From contig NZ_BMUA01000032.1 of assembly GCF_014649955.1 (NCBI RefSeq), forward strand, positions 19,381-83,380: DNA of 64,000 nucleotides. The letters run 5' to 3'. This document shows, in pieces, positions 48,812 to 58,472 of this stretch (its first letter is position 1; every line of letters starts with the position of its first letter). The notes below the pieces were generated by a model. It saw only the letters and a list, made by a program, of their open reading frames with translations, had not been told where the DNA came from and made no database searches. The DNA is from Streptomyces violascens (GTDB lineage Bacteria; Actinomycetota; Actinomycetes; Streptomycetales; Streptomycetaceae). Both the position numbers and the translations under genes were made by a program.

Positions 48812-49263
48812 GGGGCCCGACCAGGGGCTCTCGTTTCCGCGTCAAACGCTGCACGCAGAACATGCAACAGACCTGATGAGCATGCGAGTTCACCCTGAGC
48901 GGGGTCTTCGGCGGTGCCATGGCTGCACGGGGGCCGCCCCCGCTGCCGCCTAGGCGGCAGCTCCCTTGCCTTCCGCCGTCGGTGGGGGCTTCCCAGGGTG
49001 CCGGTTACCCATCACGGCCGGACACCCAACCGACAGCGGACGCCCGGCTCCGCGTGACGAGGATCAACTGGGCGGAGCCGGGCACACCACCCATCTCAGC
49101 ACGAGTTGCATGACCTGCGCCTCTGATCGCTCAGCTCCACGTTTTCCGCCCTTGGAGCCTTTGTACCAGAGCGCCGACACAACCCCATGCGGCCGCAAGG
49201 CCCCTTCCCGGCAGAGCACCCTCGCCGGCCTTCCCCACTCAATCCACAGACGGGTTATGGGAC
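48812..49263. other. Intergenic, contains a palindrome
   Basis: No gene supported over 452 bp. An 18-bp perfect palindrome CTGCCGCCTAGGCGGCAG lies at 48943-48960. It separates the mobile scar from the sugar cluster and should hold the cluster promoter, which I could not identify. Confidence 0.45.
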
Positions 49264-50271
49264 ATGGACGTACTGGTGACCGGCGGTGCCGGCTTCATCG
49301 GCTCGCACCTCGTCAAACAACTGCTCCGCGCCGACGACGTCACCAAGGTGACGGTGCTCGACGCCATCACCTACGCGGGGCACATCGAAAATCTCCGCGA
49401 CGAGCTGCACTCACCGCGAATGACGTTCGTCAAGGGCACCATCCTCGACAAGGAGCTCGTGGACTACTACGTGCAGCGCTGTCAGGCGATCGTGCACCTG
49501 GCCGCCGAGTCCCACGTCGACCGGAGCTTCTTCGAAGCCGGCACCTTCGTGATGACGAACGTGCTGGGCACGCAGATCGTCCTGGACTCAGCGCAGCGGT
49601 TCGGCATCGAACGGTTTGTGCACGTCTCCACCGATGAGGTCTACGGGCCGCTGCCCTCCGGCGCCGCCACCGAGAACGATCCGCTGCGGCCCACCGTCCC
49701 CTATGCCGCATCGAAGGCCGCGAGCGATCTCATCGCCCTGTCCTACCATCAGACCTTCGGCGTCCCGGTGTGCGTGACCCGGTCGTCGAACAACTACGGG
49801 CCCTGCCAGCACGCCGAAAAGATCATCCCCAGGTTCGTGACGAACCTCCTCACAGGAGAACCGGTCACGCTGCACGGGCAGGGCGAGCACATCCGCAACT
49901 GGCTCTACGTCGAGGACAACTGCCGCGCCTTGGAACTGGTCCTGCGCGAGGGTGTGCCCGGCGAGATCTACAACATCGGCGGCGGCACCGACCTCACCAA
50001 CCGGGAGCTCACCGGGCTCCTTCTGGCCGAGTGCGGCGCCGACTGGGACGCGGTGCGGCATGTACCCGACCGGCGCTCCAACGATGTGCGGTACGCGATG
50101 GACTGGTCCAAGTTGCGCGCGCTCGGCTGGGAGCCCCAGCGCACGCTGGAGGAAGGCCTCGCCGAGACGGTGCGGTGGTACCGCGACAACCCCGACCGGC
50201 GGCCGCCCGTACGGCGCGACCCCGCGGCCCCGACGGCCGAAGTCGCCATCACCGCCCCGGTGGGGGCGTGA
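49264..50271 (+). CDS. dTDP-glucose 4,6-dehydratase-like SDR enzyme
   Basis: The 335-residue extended SDR has NAD motif VLVTGGAGFIGSHLVKQLL, HLAAESHVDRS, the TDE of VHVSTDEVYGPL, catalytic YAASK with upstream Thr, TRSSNNYGPCQHAEKIIPRF and HGQGEHIRNWLYVEDNCRAL, which together define RmlB-type dehydratases. It would convert a dTDP-glucose-like sugar to the 4-keto-6-deoxy form. No thymidylyltransferase gene is in the window, so substrate supply would come from elsewhere. It begins an operon with the ATP-grasp (5 bp gap) and aminotransferase genes. Confidence 0.88.
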   Translation: MDVLVTGGAGFIGSHLVKQLLRADDVTKVTVLDAITYAGHIENLRDELHSPRMTFVKGTILDKELVDYYVQRCQAIVHLAAESHVDRSFFEAGTFVMTNVLGTQIVLDSAQRFGIERFVHVSTDEVYGPLPSGAATENDPLRPTVPYAASKAASDLIALSYHQTFGVPVCVTRSSNNYGPCQHAEKIIPRFVTNLLTGEPVTLHGQGEHIRNWLYVEDNCRALELVLREGVPGEIYNIGGGTDLTNRELTGLLLAECGADWDAVRHVPDRRSNDVRYAMDWSKLRALGWEPQRTLEEGLAETVRWYRDNPDRRPPVRRDPAAPTAEVAITAPVGA

Positions 50272-50276
50272 GTTCC

Positions 50277-51290
50277 ATGGCTGCGACAAAGAAGCCGAAG
50301 GCCCGGCGGATCGTCGTCACCGGGGTCGGCGCCAACCCCGGGTTCGGGCTCGCGCGCAGCCTTCAGCGGCTGGGGCATCAGGTCATCTGCACGGACGCCG
50401 AACCGCTTGCTCCCGGATTGCTGCTCCCCGGGGCCGTCGCCCGGGTCACCCCGCGGGCCGACCATCCCTCCTACGCCGCCGCCATGGCGAAGGTGTGCTG
50501 GGACACCCGGGCTGACGCCGTCATGGCGGGGATCGAGAACGACCTCATGCCGCTGCTCAGGGCCCAGCGGACCCTGGCGAAGACCGGCGTACGAATGTGG
50601 CTGCCGAGCGCCCAGTCGATCCAGACGTGCGTGGACAAGGCCGTCTTCCACGACGTGCTCACCACGCGAGCCATCCCCACTCCCCGGACCGTTCTCCCGC
50701 ACCGGCTCGATGAACTGATCGAGGGCGAGGGGGAGTTTGTGGTGAAGCCCAGGGCAGGCCACGGAGCGCAGAATGTGTTTTTCTGCAGCACGCCCGAGCA
50801 GGCCCGGGTGCTGTGCGAGCTGGTTCCCGAGGCGCTGGTCCAGGAGCGCATCCGAGGCACGGAGTTCACCGCCGACTGCCTGGTGGACCGGGCAGGCCGG
50901 GCGTCGGTGATCCTGCGCCACCGCAAGCTCGTCAAGGGCGGTCTCGCCGCGGTCGCCACCACCTTCCATGACGCCGCGGTCGACAAGCTGGTCAAGGAGA
51001 CCCTTACGGCCGTCGGCGCGGCCGGTCTGTGCTCGGTCCAGGGCTTCCTCACCGACATCGGGCCCACCCCTGTGCTGATCACTGAGCTCAATGTGCGCGT
51101 CGCCGGCGGGTTCGCCCTCGCCGAGGCCGCCGGAGCCGACCTGGTCGGCCAGACCGTGAACGGCCTGTTCCATCAACCGGTCGATCACGACCGGCTCACC
51201 TACCAGTCCAACGTGTTCCTCACCCAGTACACCGAGACGCTCGCCAGTGGTGACCAGGCCACGCTTCCCCGATCCAGGGAGACACTATGA
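50277..51290 (+). CDS. ATP-grasp family ligase (carbamoyl-phosphate-synthase-like)
   Basis: The 337-residue protein has an N-terminal pre-ATP-grasp Rossmann part (VVTGVGANPGFGLARSLQRL), then the ATP-grasp: CVDKAVFHDVLTTRAIPTPR, GEFVVKPRAGHGAQNVFFCS, VQERIRGTEFTADCLVDRAG, ITELNVRVAGGFALAEAAGA. Such enzymes ligate a carboxylate to an amine, often adding amino acids in natural-product routes. It overlaps the following aminotransferase by 4 bp (ATGA). Confidence 0.85.
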   Translation: MAATKKPKARRIVVTGVGANPGFGLARSLQRLGHQVICTDAEPLAPGLLLPGAVARVTPRADHPSYAAAMAKVCWDTRADAVMAGIENDLMPLLRAQRTLAKTGVRMWLPSAQSIQTCVDKAVFHDVLTTRAIPTPRTVLPHRLDELIEGEGEFVVKPRAGHGAQNVFFCSTPEQARVLCELVPEALVQERIRGTEFTADCLVDRAGRASVILRHRKLVKGGLAAVATTFHDAAVDKLVKETLTAVGAAGLCSVQGFLTDIGPTPVLITELNVRVAGGFALAEAAGADLVGQTVNGLFHQPVDHDRLTYQSNVFLTQYTETLASGDQATLPRSRETL

Positions 51291-52429
51291 CCGCCACACC
51301 TGCCGGTCCCGGCGCCGGCCGCAACGCCAGCCCGTACCTGTATGGGACCGAGCAGGCCGCCGTGGCGCGGGTGCTGGCCAGTGGGCACTACGGCCACACT
51401 TCAACCGTCGAGGAGTTCGAGGAAGGTGTCGCCCGCCTCCTCGGCGTCGAGGATGCCGTCGCCGTGTCCTCGGGAACCGCCGCCGTCCACACCGCCTTGG
51501 TGGCTGCGGGTATCACCACCGGCATGGACGTGATCGTCCCCTCGCTGACGTTCTGCGCGACGATCCAGGCGATCCTCCACTGCGGCGCCCGACCCCGCTT
51601 CGCCGAAGTGAACCCCGACACCCTGTGCATGGACGCCCCCGCTGTCCTGGACGCCCTCACAGATACCACCACGGCCGTGATGCCCGTCCTGTACGGAGGA
51701 CGCGCCGTCGACCTGCGCCCCATCGACGATCTCCTGGCCGAGCGCGGCATCACGGTCATCGAAGACGCCGCGCACGCCTTCGGCTCCTACCAGGGCCTCC
51801 ACCGCGTCGGCGCCACCGGGCGGTTGACCTGCTTCAGCTTCGGCCCGATCAAGAACCTCACGTGCGGACAAGGCGGCATGATCATCCCCCGCACCCGTGC
51901 GGAAGCCCGCCGGATCAGGAGCCTGCGCCTGCTTGGTGTCGTCGAGTCGGCCTCCCAGCGAGCCGCCTCCACCACCTACCAGGTCACCACCCCGGGCGCC
52001 TTCCGCTACCAGATGTCCGCGATCAATGCGGCCATTGGCAGCGTCCAGCTCGCGCACTTCGCGACGGCCCAGGCCGTCCGCAAGTACCTGTGGCGTAGCT
52101 ATCAGACGGCGCTGCGCAGCGTCCCGGATGCCATCCTGGTGGACGTCGACGTGGACCACTCCGTCCCGCACCTCGCCGTCGTCAAAGTTCCGGACCGCGA
52201 CCGCGTCTGGGCGTACATGCGCGAGAAGGGCATCGGAGTCGGCGTGCACTACCCGCCCAACCACGAGCAGCCTGCCTTCTCGCCGTGGCACCGCCCGTTG
52301 CCCGTCACCGAACGACTCGGGCAGCAGATCATGACGCTTCCGTTCCACCAGCACCTGACCAGCGACGACATCCGCTATGTCGTCTCCACCCTCCAACAAG
52401 CCCTCGACACGAGCGGAGTCTCCCGATGA
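51287..52429 (+). CDS. DegT/DnrJ/EryC1-family PLP aminotransferase
   Basis: The 380-residue protein has the family hallmarks: ALLGVEDAVAVSSGTAAVHT-like segment, VIVPSLTFCATIQAILHCGA, VIEDAAHAFGSYQGL, and PLP Lys in CFSFGPIKNLTCGQGGMI. These enzymes place an amino group on keto-sugars (or cyclitols); with the dehydratase next to it, a 3- or 4-aminodeoxysugar is plausible. It overlaps the upstream ATP-grasp and the downstream phosphatase. Confidence 0.9.
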   Translation: MTATPAGPGAGRNASPYLYGTEQAAVARVLASGHYGHTSTVEEFEEGVARLLGVEDAVAVSSGTAAVHTALVAAGITTGMDVIVPSLTFCATIQAILHCGARPRFAEVNPDTLCMDAPAVLDALTDTTTAVMPVLYGGRAVDLRPIDDLLAERGITVIEDAAHAFGSYQGLHRVGATGRLTCFSFGPIKNLTCGQGGMIIPRTRAEARRIRSLRLLGVVESASQRAASTTYQVTTPGAFRYQMSAINAAIGSVQLAHFATAQAVRKYLWRSYQTALRSVPDAILVDVDVDHSVPHLAVVKVPDRDRVWAYMREKGIGVGVHYPPNHEQPAFSPWHRPLPVTERLGQQIMTLPFHQHLTSDDIRYVVSTLQQALDTSGVSR

Positions 52430-52865
52430 CCTCAACCGACCGCCCGCGGCGCATCCTGACGGTGTGTCTGGGCAACTACTGCCGCAGCGCGTTCGCCGGC
52501 CTCGTGCTCTCAGTCCAGGGGGCGATGCGCTGGAGGTCCGATCGGCAGGACTGATCGACAAGTGGGTCGGCGGCCCCGCCCACCCCAACATGATCAAGGC
52601 AGCCAGGGCACGCGGCTACGACCTCACCAGCCACCAGCCCACCCAAGTCGACAAAACCCTGATCGACTGGGCAGACCTCGTCCTGGCGATGGACCGCTCC
52701 GTCCTAGACCAGCTCCACACCATCGGCGGCGAAGACAACACCGCCAAACTGCGCCTCTACCTCGACGACGGCCAGGACGTCCCCGACCCCATGGGCAAAC
52801 GCGCAGCGGACTTCGCCGACTGCGCAGCGATCATCGAAGCCGGCGCCGCGCCCTACCTGCCATAG
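52426..52865 (+). pseudogene. Low-molecular-weight protein-tyrosine phosphatase with a frameshift
   Basis: The start reads RILTVCLGNYCRSAFAGLVL, containing the P-loop CxGNxCRS, then stops early. One base later in another frame the normal continuation appears: GGDALEVRSAGLIDKW, AARARGYDLTSHQPTQVDKT, WADLVLAMDRSVLDQL, and DVPDPMGK with the catalytic DP. The switch lies in five G residues near 52520; a sixth G restores one frame. It is therefore a real null mutation or a homopolymer error. The start overlaps the aminotransferase stop. Confidence 0.75.
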
Positions 52866-52885
52866 GGCACGGCATTCGAGAGGCC

Positions 52886-54070
52886 TCAGCGCCAGTCCGC
52901 GGCGGACAGCACCACATCCACCAGCCGCTCGGCAGCATCGGGGCGCCCGTGCGACCGGGCCTGCTCAGCCATCTGGGCCCGGACCTTCGGGTCGGTGAGC
53001 AGCGGGGCCACCGCCTCGCGCAGCACCTCCGGCGACACCTCGCCGACCAGGGCGACCGCGGCACCGGCCCGCTCCAGATGCTGCGCGTTGTGGACCTGCT
53101 CATTGCCCGCCGATGTTGCCAGCGGGATGAACACTGCGGCCTTGCCCAGCGCGGTCAGCTCCGCGATCGTCCCGGCACCGCTGCGGGAGACCACCACGTC
53201 GGCCAGGGCGAGCACGTCGGGCAGCTCGGCGCCGACATAGGCGGTCAGGTGGTAGCGGCCAGCGAGATCCGCCGGGAGGCCGGCAGTGTGCTGGCGCAGG
53301 CTCGTCAGGTTGTCGGGCCCGCACTGGTGGATCACGTTGGCGTGAGCGAGCAGCCACGGCAGTAGATCAGCGACCAGGCCGTTGATCTGCTGCGAGCCCT
53401 GGGCGCCACCCGTGACGTACACGGTGGGCAGGCGGCGGTCGAAGCCGCTCATCCCAAGTGCTTGAACCGCCTTGCCCGCCTGTCCGGTGAACACCTCGGG
53501 CCGAACGGGATTGCCAGTGACCACCGCAGCACCGCGGACCGAATCAGGCAGAAGCGGCAGAGTGGACTCCGACGACACAGCGACGCGCGCCGCTGCCCCG
53601 GCGAGCGCCTTGTTCGCCAGGCCCAGCCGGACAGTCTGCTCATGGACCACAAGAGGCCGATGGCACAACCGGGTTGCTGCCACGCCCACCGGAACGGCAA
53701 CAAAACCCCCCGTGGCCAGCACCACGTCCGGCCCGAACTGGCGGATCACCTTACGGGCCTGCAGCACCCCCACCGGCACACGGCCCATGTCCTTCACATT
53801 CGCCGGCGACACCATCTTCAGCGGATTGCTGGAACGACGGATCTTCCCGACAGCAACCGAAGCGAACGCGATCCCCTCAGCAGCCGCAACACGGGACTCC
53901 AGACTGCTGGCCTGCCCGACCCACAGAACTTCCAGCGCCCGCCCGGCCGCTGCGAGCCGGGCCTGCAACGTGCGTACCGCAGTGAGCGCCGGGTAGGTGT
54001 GACCGCCAGTCCCGCCACCAGTAACGACCAGACGGAAGGCCCGATCGGGACCGTGGACATCGCTGCTCAC
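52886..54070 (-). CDS. MurG-like UDP-sugar glycosyltransferase (GT28)
   Basis: The 394-residue GT-B enzyme has LVVTGGGTGGHTYPALTAVR (N-terminal GGGTGGH of MurG), GPDVVLATGGFVAVPVGVAA, VVHEQTVRLGLANKAL, VTGNPVRPEVF, VYVTGGAQGSQQINGLVADL, VIHQCGPDNLTSLR and SRSGAGTIAELTALGKAAVF. MurG itself adds GlcNAc to lipid I, but this copy lies outside the dcw cluster beside deoxysugar genes, so it likely glycosylates a natural product. GTG 54070 follows GGGAGC. It is convergent with the phosphatase gene. Confidence 0.88.
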   Translation of the reverse strand: MSSDVHGPDRAFRLVVTGGGTGGHTYPALTAVRTLQARLAAAGRALEVLWVGQASSLESRVAAAEGIAFASVAVGKIRRSSNPLKMVSPANVKDMGRVPVGVLQARKVIRQFGPDVVLATGGFVAVPVGVAATRLCHRPLVVHEQTVRLGLANKALAGAAARVAVSSESTLPLLPDSVRGAAVVTGNPVRPEVFTGQAGKAVQALGMSGFDRRLPTVYVTGGAQGSQQINGLVADLLPWLLAHANVIHQCGPDNLTSLRQHTAGLPADLAGRYHLTAYVGAELPDVLALADVVVSRSGAGTIAELTALGKAAVFIPLATSAGNEQVHNAQHLERAGAAVALVGEVSPEVLREAVAPLLTDPKVRAQMAEQARSHGRPDAAERLVDVVLSAADWR

Positions 54071-54235
54071 AGAGAAGCTCCCAGAATATTGAAAACCCTG
54101 CTCAGGCCGCCCACGCGAAGTCCCCCTCGGTAACAGCCTCGACTCCAGAGCCTCCCACATTTGCACGGACGCTTTGCGTCCGTTCGCCATGATCCGCACG
54201 GCCGAGAGGAGGTCTTTCTAGAGCGACGAGAACGG

Positions 54236-55547
54236 TCAGGCAAGGCGGTGGCGTGCGTAGTCGCGGAGGTCGACGATCGGTTGCTCGGGCCGTTTGTCGA
54301 GGCGGCCAATGAAGGTGGCGACGAGGTCGACGCAGCGTGGGGCTCCTGTGTCGAGTGCGGTGTCGAGTGCGGCGCGGGCGTTGTCGGCGGCTGTCGCGGC
54401 GTCGTGACGGCGGAGTGCGCTTTCGGCGCGGTAGGTGAGGAACACGGCTTTGGTGCGGGCGCGGCGTGGGTCCAGCTCCTGGAGTCCGGTGCCGATGGCT
54501 GTGTTGGCGCGGCCGGGGTCGCCGAGGTCGAGCCAGCAGCGGCCGGCGTCGGCGTTGACGTCCGCGACCGACATCCAGGAGACGACCGCTGGCGCCGACT
54601 GCGGTGCTCCCCGCTCTAGTTCGGTTTCTGCGGACGTGAGGGCTTGTGTGGTGGCGGTGCGGTCCTGGAGTACGGCGCAGGCGCGGGCGCGGCGTACGTC
54701 GAGCAGGGAGCGGACGGCGGGCGTGCGGGTTGCGGGAGCGGGCGTGTTCCAGGATGCGCACCGCGTCGGCGGGGCGGGCGAGCCAGGTGGCCTGGTAGGC
54801 GAGGTCGGACAGGGTGGCGGCGGCCAGGTCGCGGGCGCCGGCCTGATGGGCGGCGTGGACGGCTGCCTGCCAGTGTTGTTGGGCTGCGGCGTGGCGGTCG
54901 GCGTCGAAGCGGAGCCAGCCGACACGGTGGGCGAGGTTGGCGGCCACCGCGTGCAGGCGTCGTCCCTGGGGCCGGGTGTGGCGGTCCTGGGCGATGAGCT
55001 CGATCGCGGTGTGCAGGTGCGCGTCGATGAGCGCGGGGACGGGTGAGCCGAGTCCGATGGGCATCGCGCTCAGCTCGCTGGCGCGTTGCTCCAGCCATTC
55101 CAGTAGTTCGGCATCGATGCCCTGGCCATCGAGGGCCTGGTTCAGGTGATCGGGTTCGACGCGGGCCCAGTTCGCGGCGACGTCGACTAAGGCGCTGCTG
55201 CTGAAGACCAGGAAGGATCGTCGGTCCATGCGGGTGACCTGAACCTCTCTCAGGGCTGCTCGGCTTCCCGACGGGCTGAACTCGGCGGGCTGTTCGAAGG
55301 CGGGCAGCCAGTGGGGCCATGGGAGCTGTGCGATTACGGCGGCTGGCACGTCCAGGAGGCGGGCGAGCAGGAACTGGCTCTCCGCGGTGGGTGTGGTGCC
55401 GGTTTCCCAGGGCCAGATCCGGTTGCGGTCGATGCCGCTGCGCAGGCCAAGAGCCCTGGCCTCGCTGCGCAGCAGCCGGGCGAGGTCGCCCATCGACCAG
55501 TGGCGCTGCCGGCGCAGGTATGTCAGCGGATGCCGGTCCATGTCCAT
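54236..55547 (-). pseudogene. XRE-TPR regulator with a frameshift
   Basis: The N-terminal part (about 275 residues) has an XRE helix-turn-helix (YLRRQRHWSMGDLARLLRSE, RNRIWPWETGTTPTAESQFL) and TPR-like repeats up to AVRILEHARSRNPH. The remaining TPR part (RSLLDVRRARACAVLQDRTA, WLDLGDPGRANTAIGTGLQE, ESALRRHDAATAADNARAAL, to the stop at 54236) is in the next frame. The switch is near 54726 in a GC-rich stretch. If intact it would be the cluster regulator, divergent from the epimerase gene. One-base error or real mutation. Confidence 0.7.
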
Positions 55548-55739
55548 GCCGCCCCCGGAATTCCAGCGCCGATGCCTTCCCGTCCCACCATGCCGCAACG
55601 TGCAGCGGGGCGACGGTGGTTGGCTACGCGAGCACACGCCGGACACACAGTTTTCCCCTGGGGCGCGAGTGCGTGCGCTGCTGTTCTGGGGGCGTGCCGC
55701 ACACCGGGCGCGGCCTCGACGCACAAGGGGTGGACCTGC

Positions 55740-56798
55740 GTGAACACCGTGGACTGCTTTGCTGCTCTGAAGGATGCGACGGTGACTGTGACGGGCGGCT
55801 TCGGCCTGGTCGGCAGCCGTATCGTGCACCGGCTCCGTGGGCTGGGTGCCCGGCCCGTGGCTGTGGGCCGCCTGGACGCGTACGGCTCCTGCGGCTACTC
55901 CTCCGTCTTCAACATCTCCCCGCGTGACCCGGACGTGATCGTGGGGGACGTCACCGATGCTGCGCTGATGGACAACCTGGTCAAAGGCAGCGACTTCGTC
56001 ATCCACGCCGCCGCCCTGGCCGACGTTGCGGCCTGTACGCGCAATCCCGCGGCCGCCCTCACGGCCAACATCCACGGAACGCAGACCGTGCTGGACGCTG
56101 CGGCCCGGCACTCGGCCACGCTCAAGCGACTGGTCTTCGTCTCGTCGGCCAGCGTGTACGGGCTCGGCTCCAGATCAGGCGACCCCGCGGCCCGGTTCAG
56201 CGAGGGTGACCCGCTCACGCCGGGGTCGGTCTACGCCAACACCAAGCTGTGGGGCGAGCACCAGACCGCCTTGGCCCTGAGCGGTGCGGCAGACTCGTAC
56301 GCGATCGTGCGGTACTTCTCGGTCTACGGCGAGCCGCAGGTGGTGAAGGAGAACAGCCACAGCTGGGTGGTGGCCTGGTTCGCGATGCGGGCCGCGCTCG
56401 GCCTGCCCCTGCACCTCAACGGCGGTGGCGTGCAGGTCCGCGACTTCGTGCACGTCGACGACATCGCGGACGCGACCTTGCTTGCGGCCGTCACCGGCGC
56501 CGCGCACCGGGCGACGCTCAACGTCGGCACGGGCCACGCCACATCCATCCGACGCGTCGCGGACCTGGTACGCCGCCACTACCCGGACGCACGGCTGACC
56601 GAGACGCCCCGGCCGCACGACGACCCGCTCGGCGGCTGCGCGGACACCACGCGGATGCGTCATCTGCTCGGCTGGGCGACCCAGGTGTCCGTCGAAGACG
56701 GGGTGGACCGCTATCTGCGGTGGCTGGAACAGACCCCCGAGGCCCTCCCCGCCTGGCTGCGCACCGCAGCCCAGACCGGGGCCCTGGCCGTGGCATGA
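55740..56798 (+). CDS. NAD-dependent epimerase/dehydratase (extended SDR)
   Basis: The 352-residue protein has VTVTGGFGLVGSRIVHRLRG, VIHAAALADVAACTRNPAAA, VFVSSASVYGLGS, the catalytic YANTK with SS upstream, and QVRDFVHVDDIADATLLAAV. The pattern is that of UDP- or dTDP-sugar 4-epimerases. GTG 55740 is preceded by AAGGGG. It is divergent from the XRE-TPR gene and converges with the GT2 gene. A sugar-modifying role in the cluster is likely. Confidence 0.87.
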   Translation: MNTVDCFAALKDATVTVTGGFGLVGSRIVHRLRGLGARPVAVGRLDAYGSCGYSSVFNISPRDPDVIVGDVTDAALMDNLVKGSDFVIHAAALADVAACTRNPAAALTANIHGTQTVLDAAARHSATLKRLVFVSSASVYGLGSRSGDPAARFSEGDPLTPGSVYANTKLWGEHQTALALSGAADSYAIVRYFSVYGEPQVVKENSHSWVVAWFAMRAALGLPLHLNGGGVQVRDFVHVDDIADATLLAAVTGAAHRATLNVGTGHATSIRRVADLVRRHYPDARLTETPRPHDDPLGGCADTTRMRHLLGWATQVSVEDGVDRYLRWLEQTPEALPAWLRTAAQTGALAVA

Positions 56799-56803
56799 AG
56801 GGG

Positions 56804-57661
56804 TCAGATCACGGGCGGCCGGCCGAGGCGAGCCAGTTCCCACACGGTCCGCCAGCGCATCGGCTTGCGCCGCCCGCACGGGGTGCGCCATCCCTCGGCG
56901 AACCCGCCGAACCACGCCCGGAGCCCGGCAAGGCTTCGGGTGCGGGCCACGGTGAGCACCACCCACACGCCCAAGTAGACCGGGATCAAAGGGGCCGGGA
57001 GGTGGCGGCGGGCGAGGTAGACCCGGTTGCGCGCGTTGACCTGGTAGAAGAAGGCGTGCCGGGCCGGGGAGGTGCGCGGGTGCTGCAACAGGAGCTGCGG
57101 CGCGTAGCGGACCCGCCAGCCGGCGTCGATCGCCCGCCACGCCATGTCGGTCTCTTCGTGCGCGAAGAAGAAGGCGTCCGGCCAGTCGCCCACCTGGGCA
57201 AGCATCTTCTGCGACAGGACGTGCGCGCCGCCCAGGAACCCGGTCACCAGGCCGCCGCGCATCGGGTCTGCGGCCCGCAGCCGCGGCACATGCCGGCGCT
57301 GGGTCACTCCGGTCTCGTCCGCGATGCGGAAGCCGACGATCCCCAGCTCGGGTTCCGCCGCGTAGAGCCGGTCGATGGTGGCGAAGACGTCGTCGGCAAC
57401 GAGCAGTCCGTCGTCGTCCAGGTCGAGCACCAGGTCCATGTCGCGCAGGTACGCCAGCGCGACATTGCGGCCGCCGGTCACCCCGAGGTTCTCGCTCAGG
57501 TGAACCGGCTCGACCCACGGTGGCAGCTGCGGCAGTTCGCAGCCCTGCGCAACCACCACGGTCCGGGCCGCCGGATGCGTCTGCCGGTGCACCGAGGCCA
57601 GCAGATCCGCCAGCTCCTTGGGCCGCGTGCCCATGGTCAGGATCGCCACACCCAGCTTCAC
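56804..57661 (-). CDS. Family 2 glycosyltransferase
   Basis: The 285-residue GT-A enzyme has the GT2 opening LGVAILTMGTRPKELADLLA, HLSENLGVTGGRNVALAYLR, the metal-binding DLVLDLDDDGLL, GGAHVLSQKMLAQVGDWPDA and FFAHEETDMAWRAIDAGWRV. It may attach one sugar from a nucleotide donor to the product. GTG 57661 is the likely start; the frame upstream is antisense to the HD gene. Its stop is 5 bp from the stop of the convergent epimerase gene. Confidence 0.87.
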   Translation of the reverse strand: MKLGVAILTMGTRPKELADLLASVHRQTHPAARTVVVAQGCELPQLPPWVEPVHLSENLGVTGGRNVALAYLRDMDLVLDLDDDGLLVADDVFATIDRLYAAEPELGIVGFRIADETGVTQRRHVPRLRAADPMRGGLVTGFLGGAHVLSQKMLAQVGDWPDAFFFAHEETDMAWRAIDAGWRVRYAPQLLLQHPRTSPARHAFFYQVNARNRVYLARRHLPAPLIPVYLGVWVVLTVARTRSLAGLRAWFGGFAEGWRTPCGRRKPMRWRTVWELARLGRPPVI

Positions 57662-57697
57662 GCCCGCCCGCACCCATCTGTCCGTGGAAGGAACACC

Positions 57698-58462
57698 GTG
57701 TCCCCACGAGCACCGCAGCCGACCTCCAGCCTGCGAGAACTCGCCCAGCAGCGCCGCCTGCCCGCCCACCAGCTGATGGACCACGTGACGCTGAAGTGGA
57801 TTGAGAGCAACCGGCCGGCGAACTTCGACGCCGAGCCCAGCTTCCCACGACCGGGGATGCTGCTCGTACCACCACCAGCCTGGTTCACCCAGGAGCGCTC
57901 GGCTGACTCCATCCACGGCACACTCCACAACGGCCGCGTCGGGCTGCTGGCTGCGCTCCTGGCGGAGGAGTTCGGGCTCGACACCGAGGACACCGCAGCG
58001 GCCTGTATTGCCGGCATCGTCCACGACTGCCGCCGCCACGACGACCGAGCCGACCCCGGACACGGCCAACGCGCGGCCACCTGGCTGCTGCGGCACGCCG
58101 ACACCGTCACGAGCGCGATCGACGTGCCCGTACCTGCGGCCACGCTGGAGCGGGCGGCGACCGCCGTCGCCCTGCACGACGTGCCCTACGAGAACTTCAC
58201 CTCCCGCCAAGAGCGTGCCTTCCGCACCTGTCCGCTCCTGGTGGACGTACTGAAGGCAGCCGACTGCCTGGACCGCTACCGCCTGCCGCGCACGCGCTGG
58301 TGGCCCGATACCTCCCGGCTGCGCCTGGCGCTGCCCGACTGGCTCCCCGCCGTCGCGTTCGCCCTCGTCACCCGCAGCGAGCAGGCCCGCTTGGACGGCG
58401 CCGACCCTGCTCAGGCCCTCACCGATGCCCGCCAGACGCTCACACCCAGCCAGAACGAGTAG
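57698..58462 (+). CDS. HD-domain phosphohydrolase-like protein
   Basis: The 254-residue protein has the HD metal motifs: His in IHGTLHNGRVGLLAALLAEE, HD in CIAGIVHDCRRHDDRADPGH, and a later Asp in LVDVLKAADCLDRYRLPRTR. HD proteins hydrolyse phosphate esters or nucleotides. GGAAGGAA precedes the GTG at 57698. It is divergent from GT2 with only 36 bp between starts, and the large unknown gene follows after 10 bp. Confidence 0.83.
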   Translation: MSPRAPQPTSSLRELAQQRRLPAHQLMDHVTLKWIESNRPANFDAEPSFPRPGMLLVPPPAWFTQERSADSIHGTLHNGRVGLLAALLAEEFGLDTEDTAAACIAGIVHDCRRHDDRADPGHGQRAATWLLRHADTVTSAIDVPVPAATLERAATAVALHDVPYENFTSRQERAFRTCPLLVDVLKAADCLDRYRLPRTRWWPDTSRLRLALPDWLPAVAFALVTRSEQARLDGADPAQALTDARQTLTPSQNE

Positions 58463-58472
58463 GAGGAAACTG

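Noticed and set aside
48919..49113. 64-residue ORF before the dehydratase gene, considered as a TnpB tail
   Set aside because: No TnpB motif (RuvC or zinc finger) is present, so the idea could not be supported.
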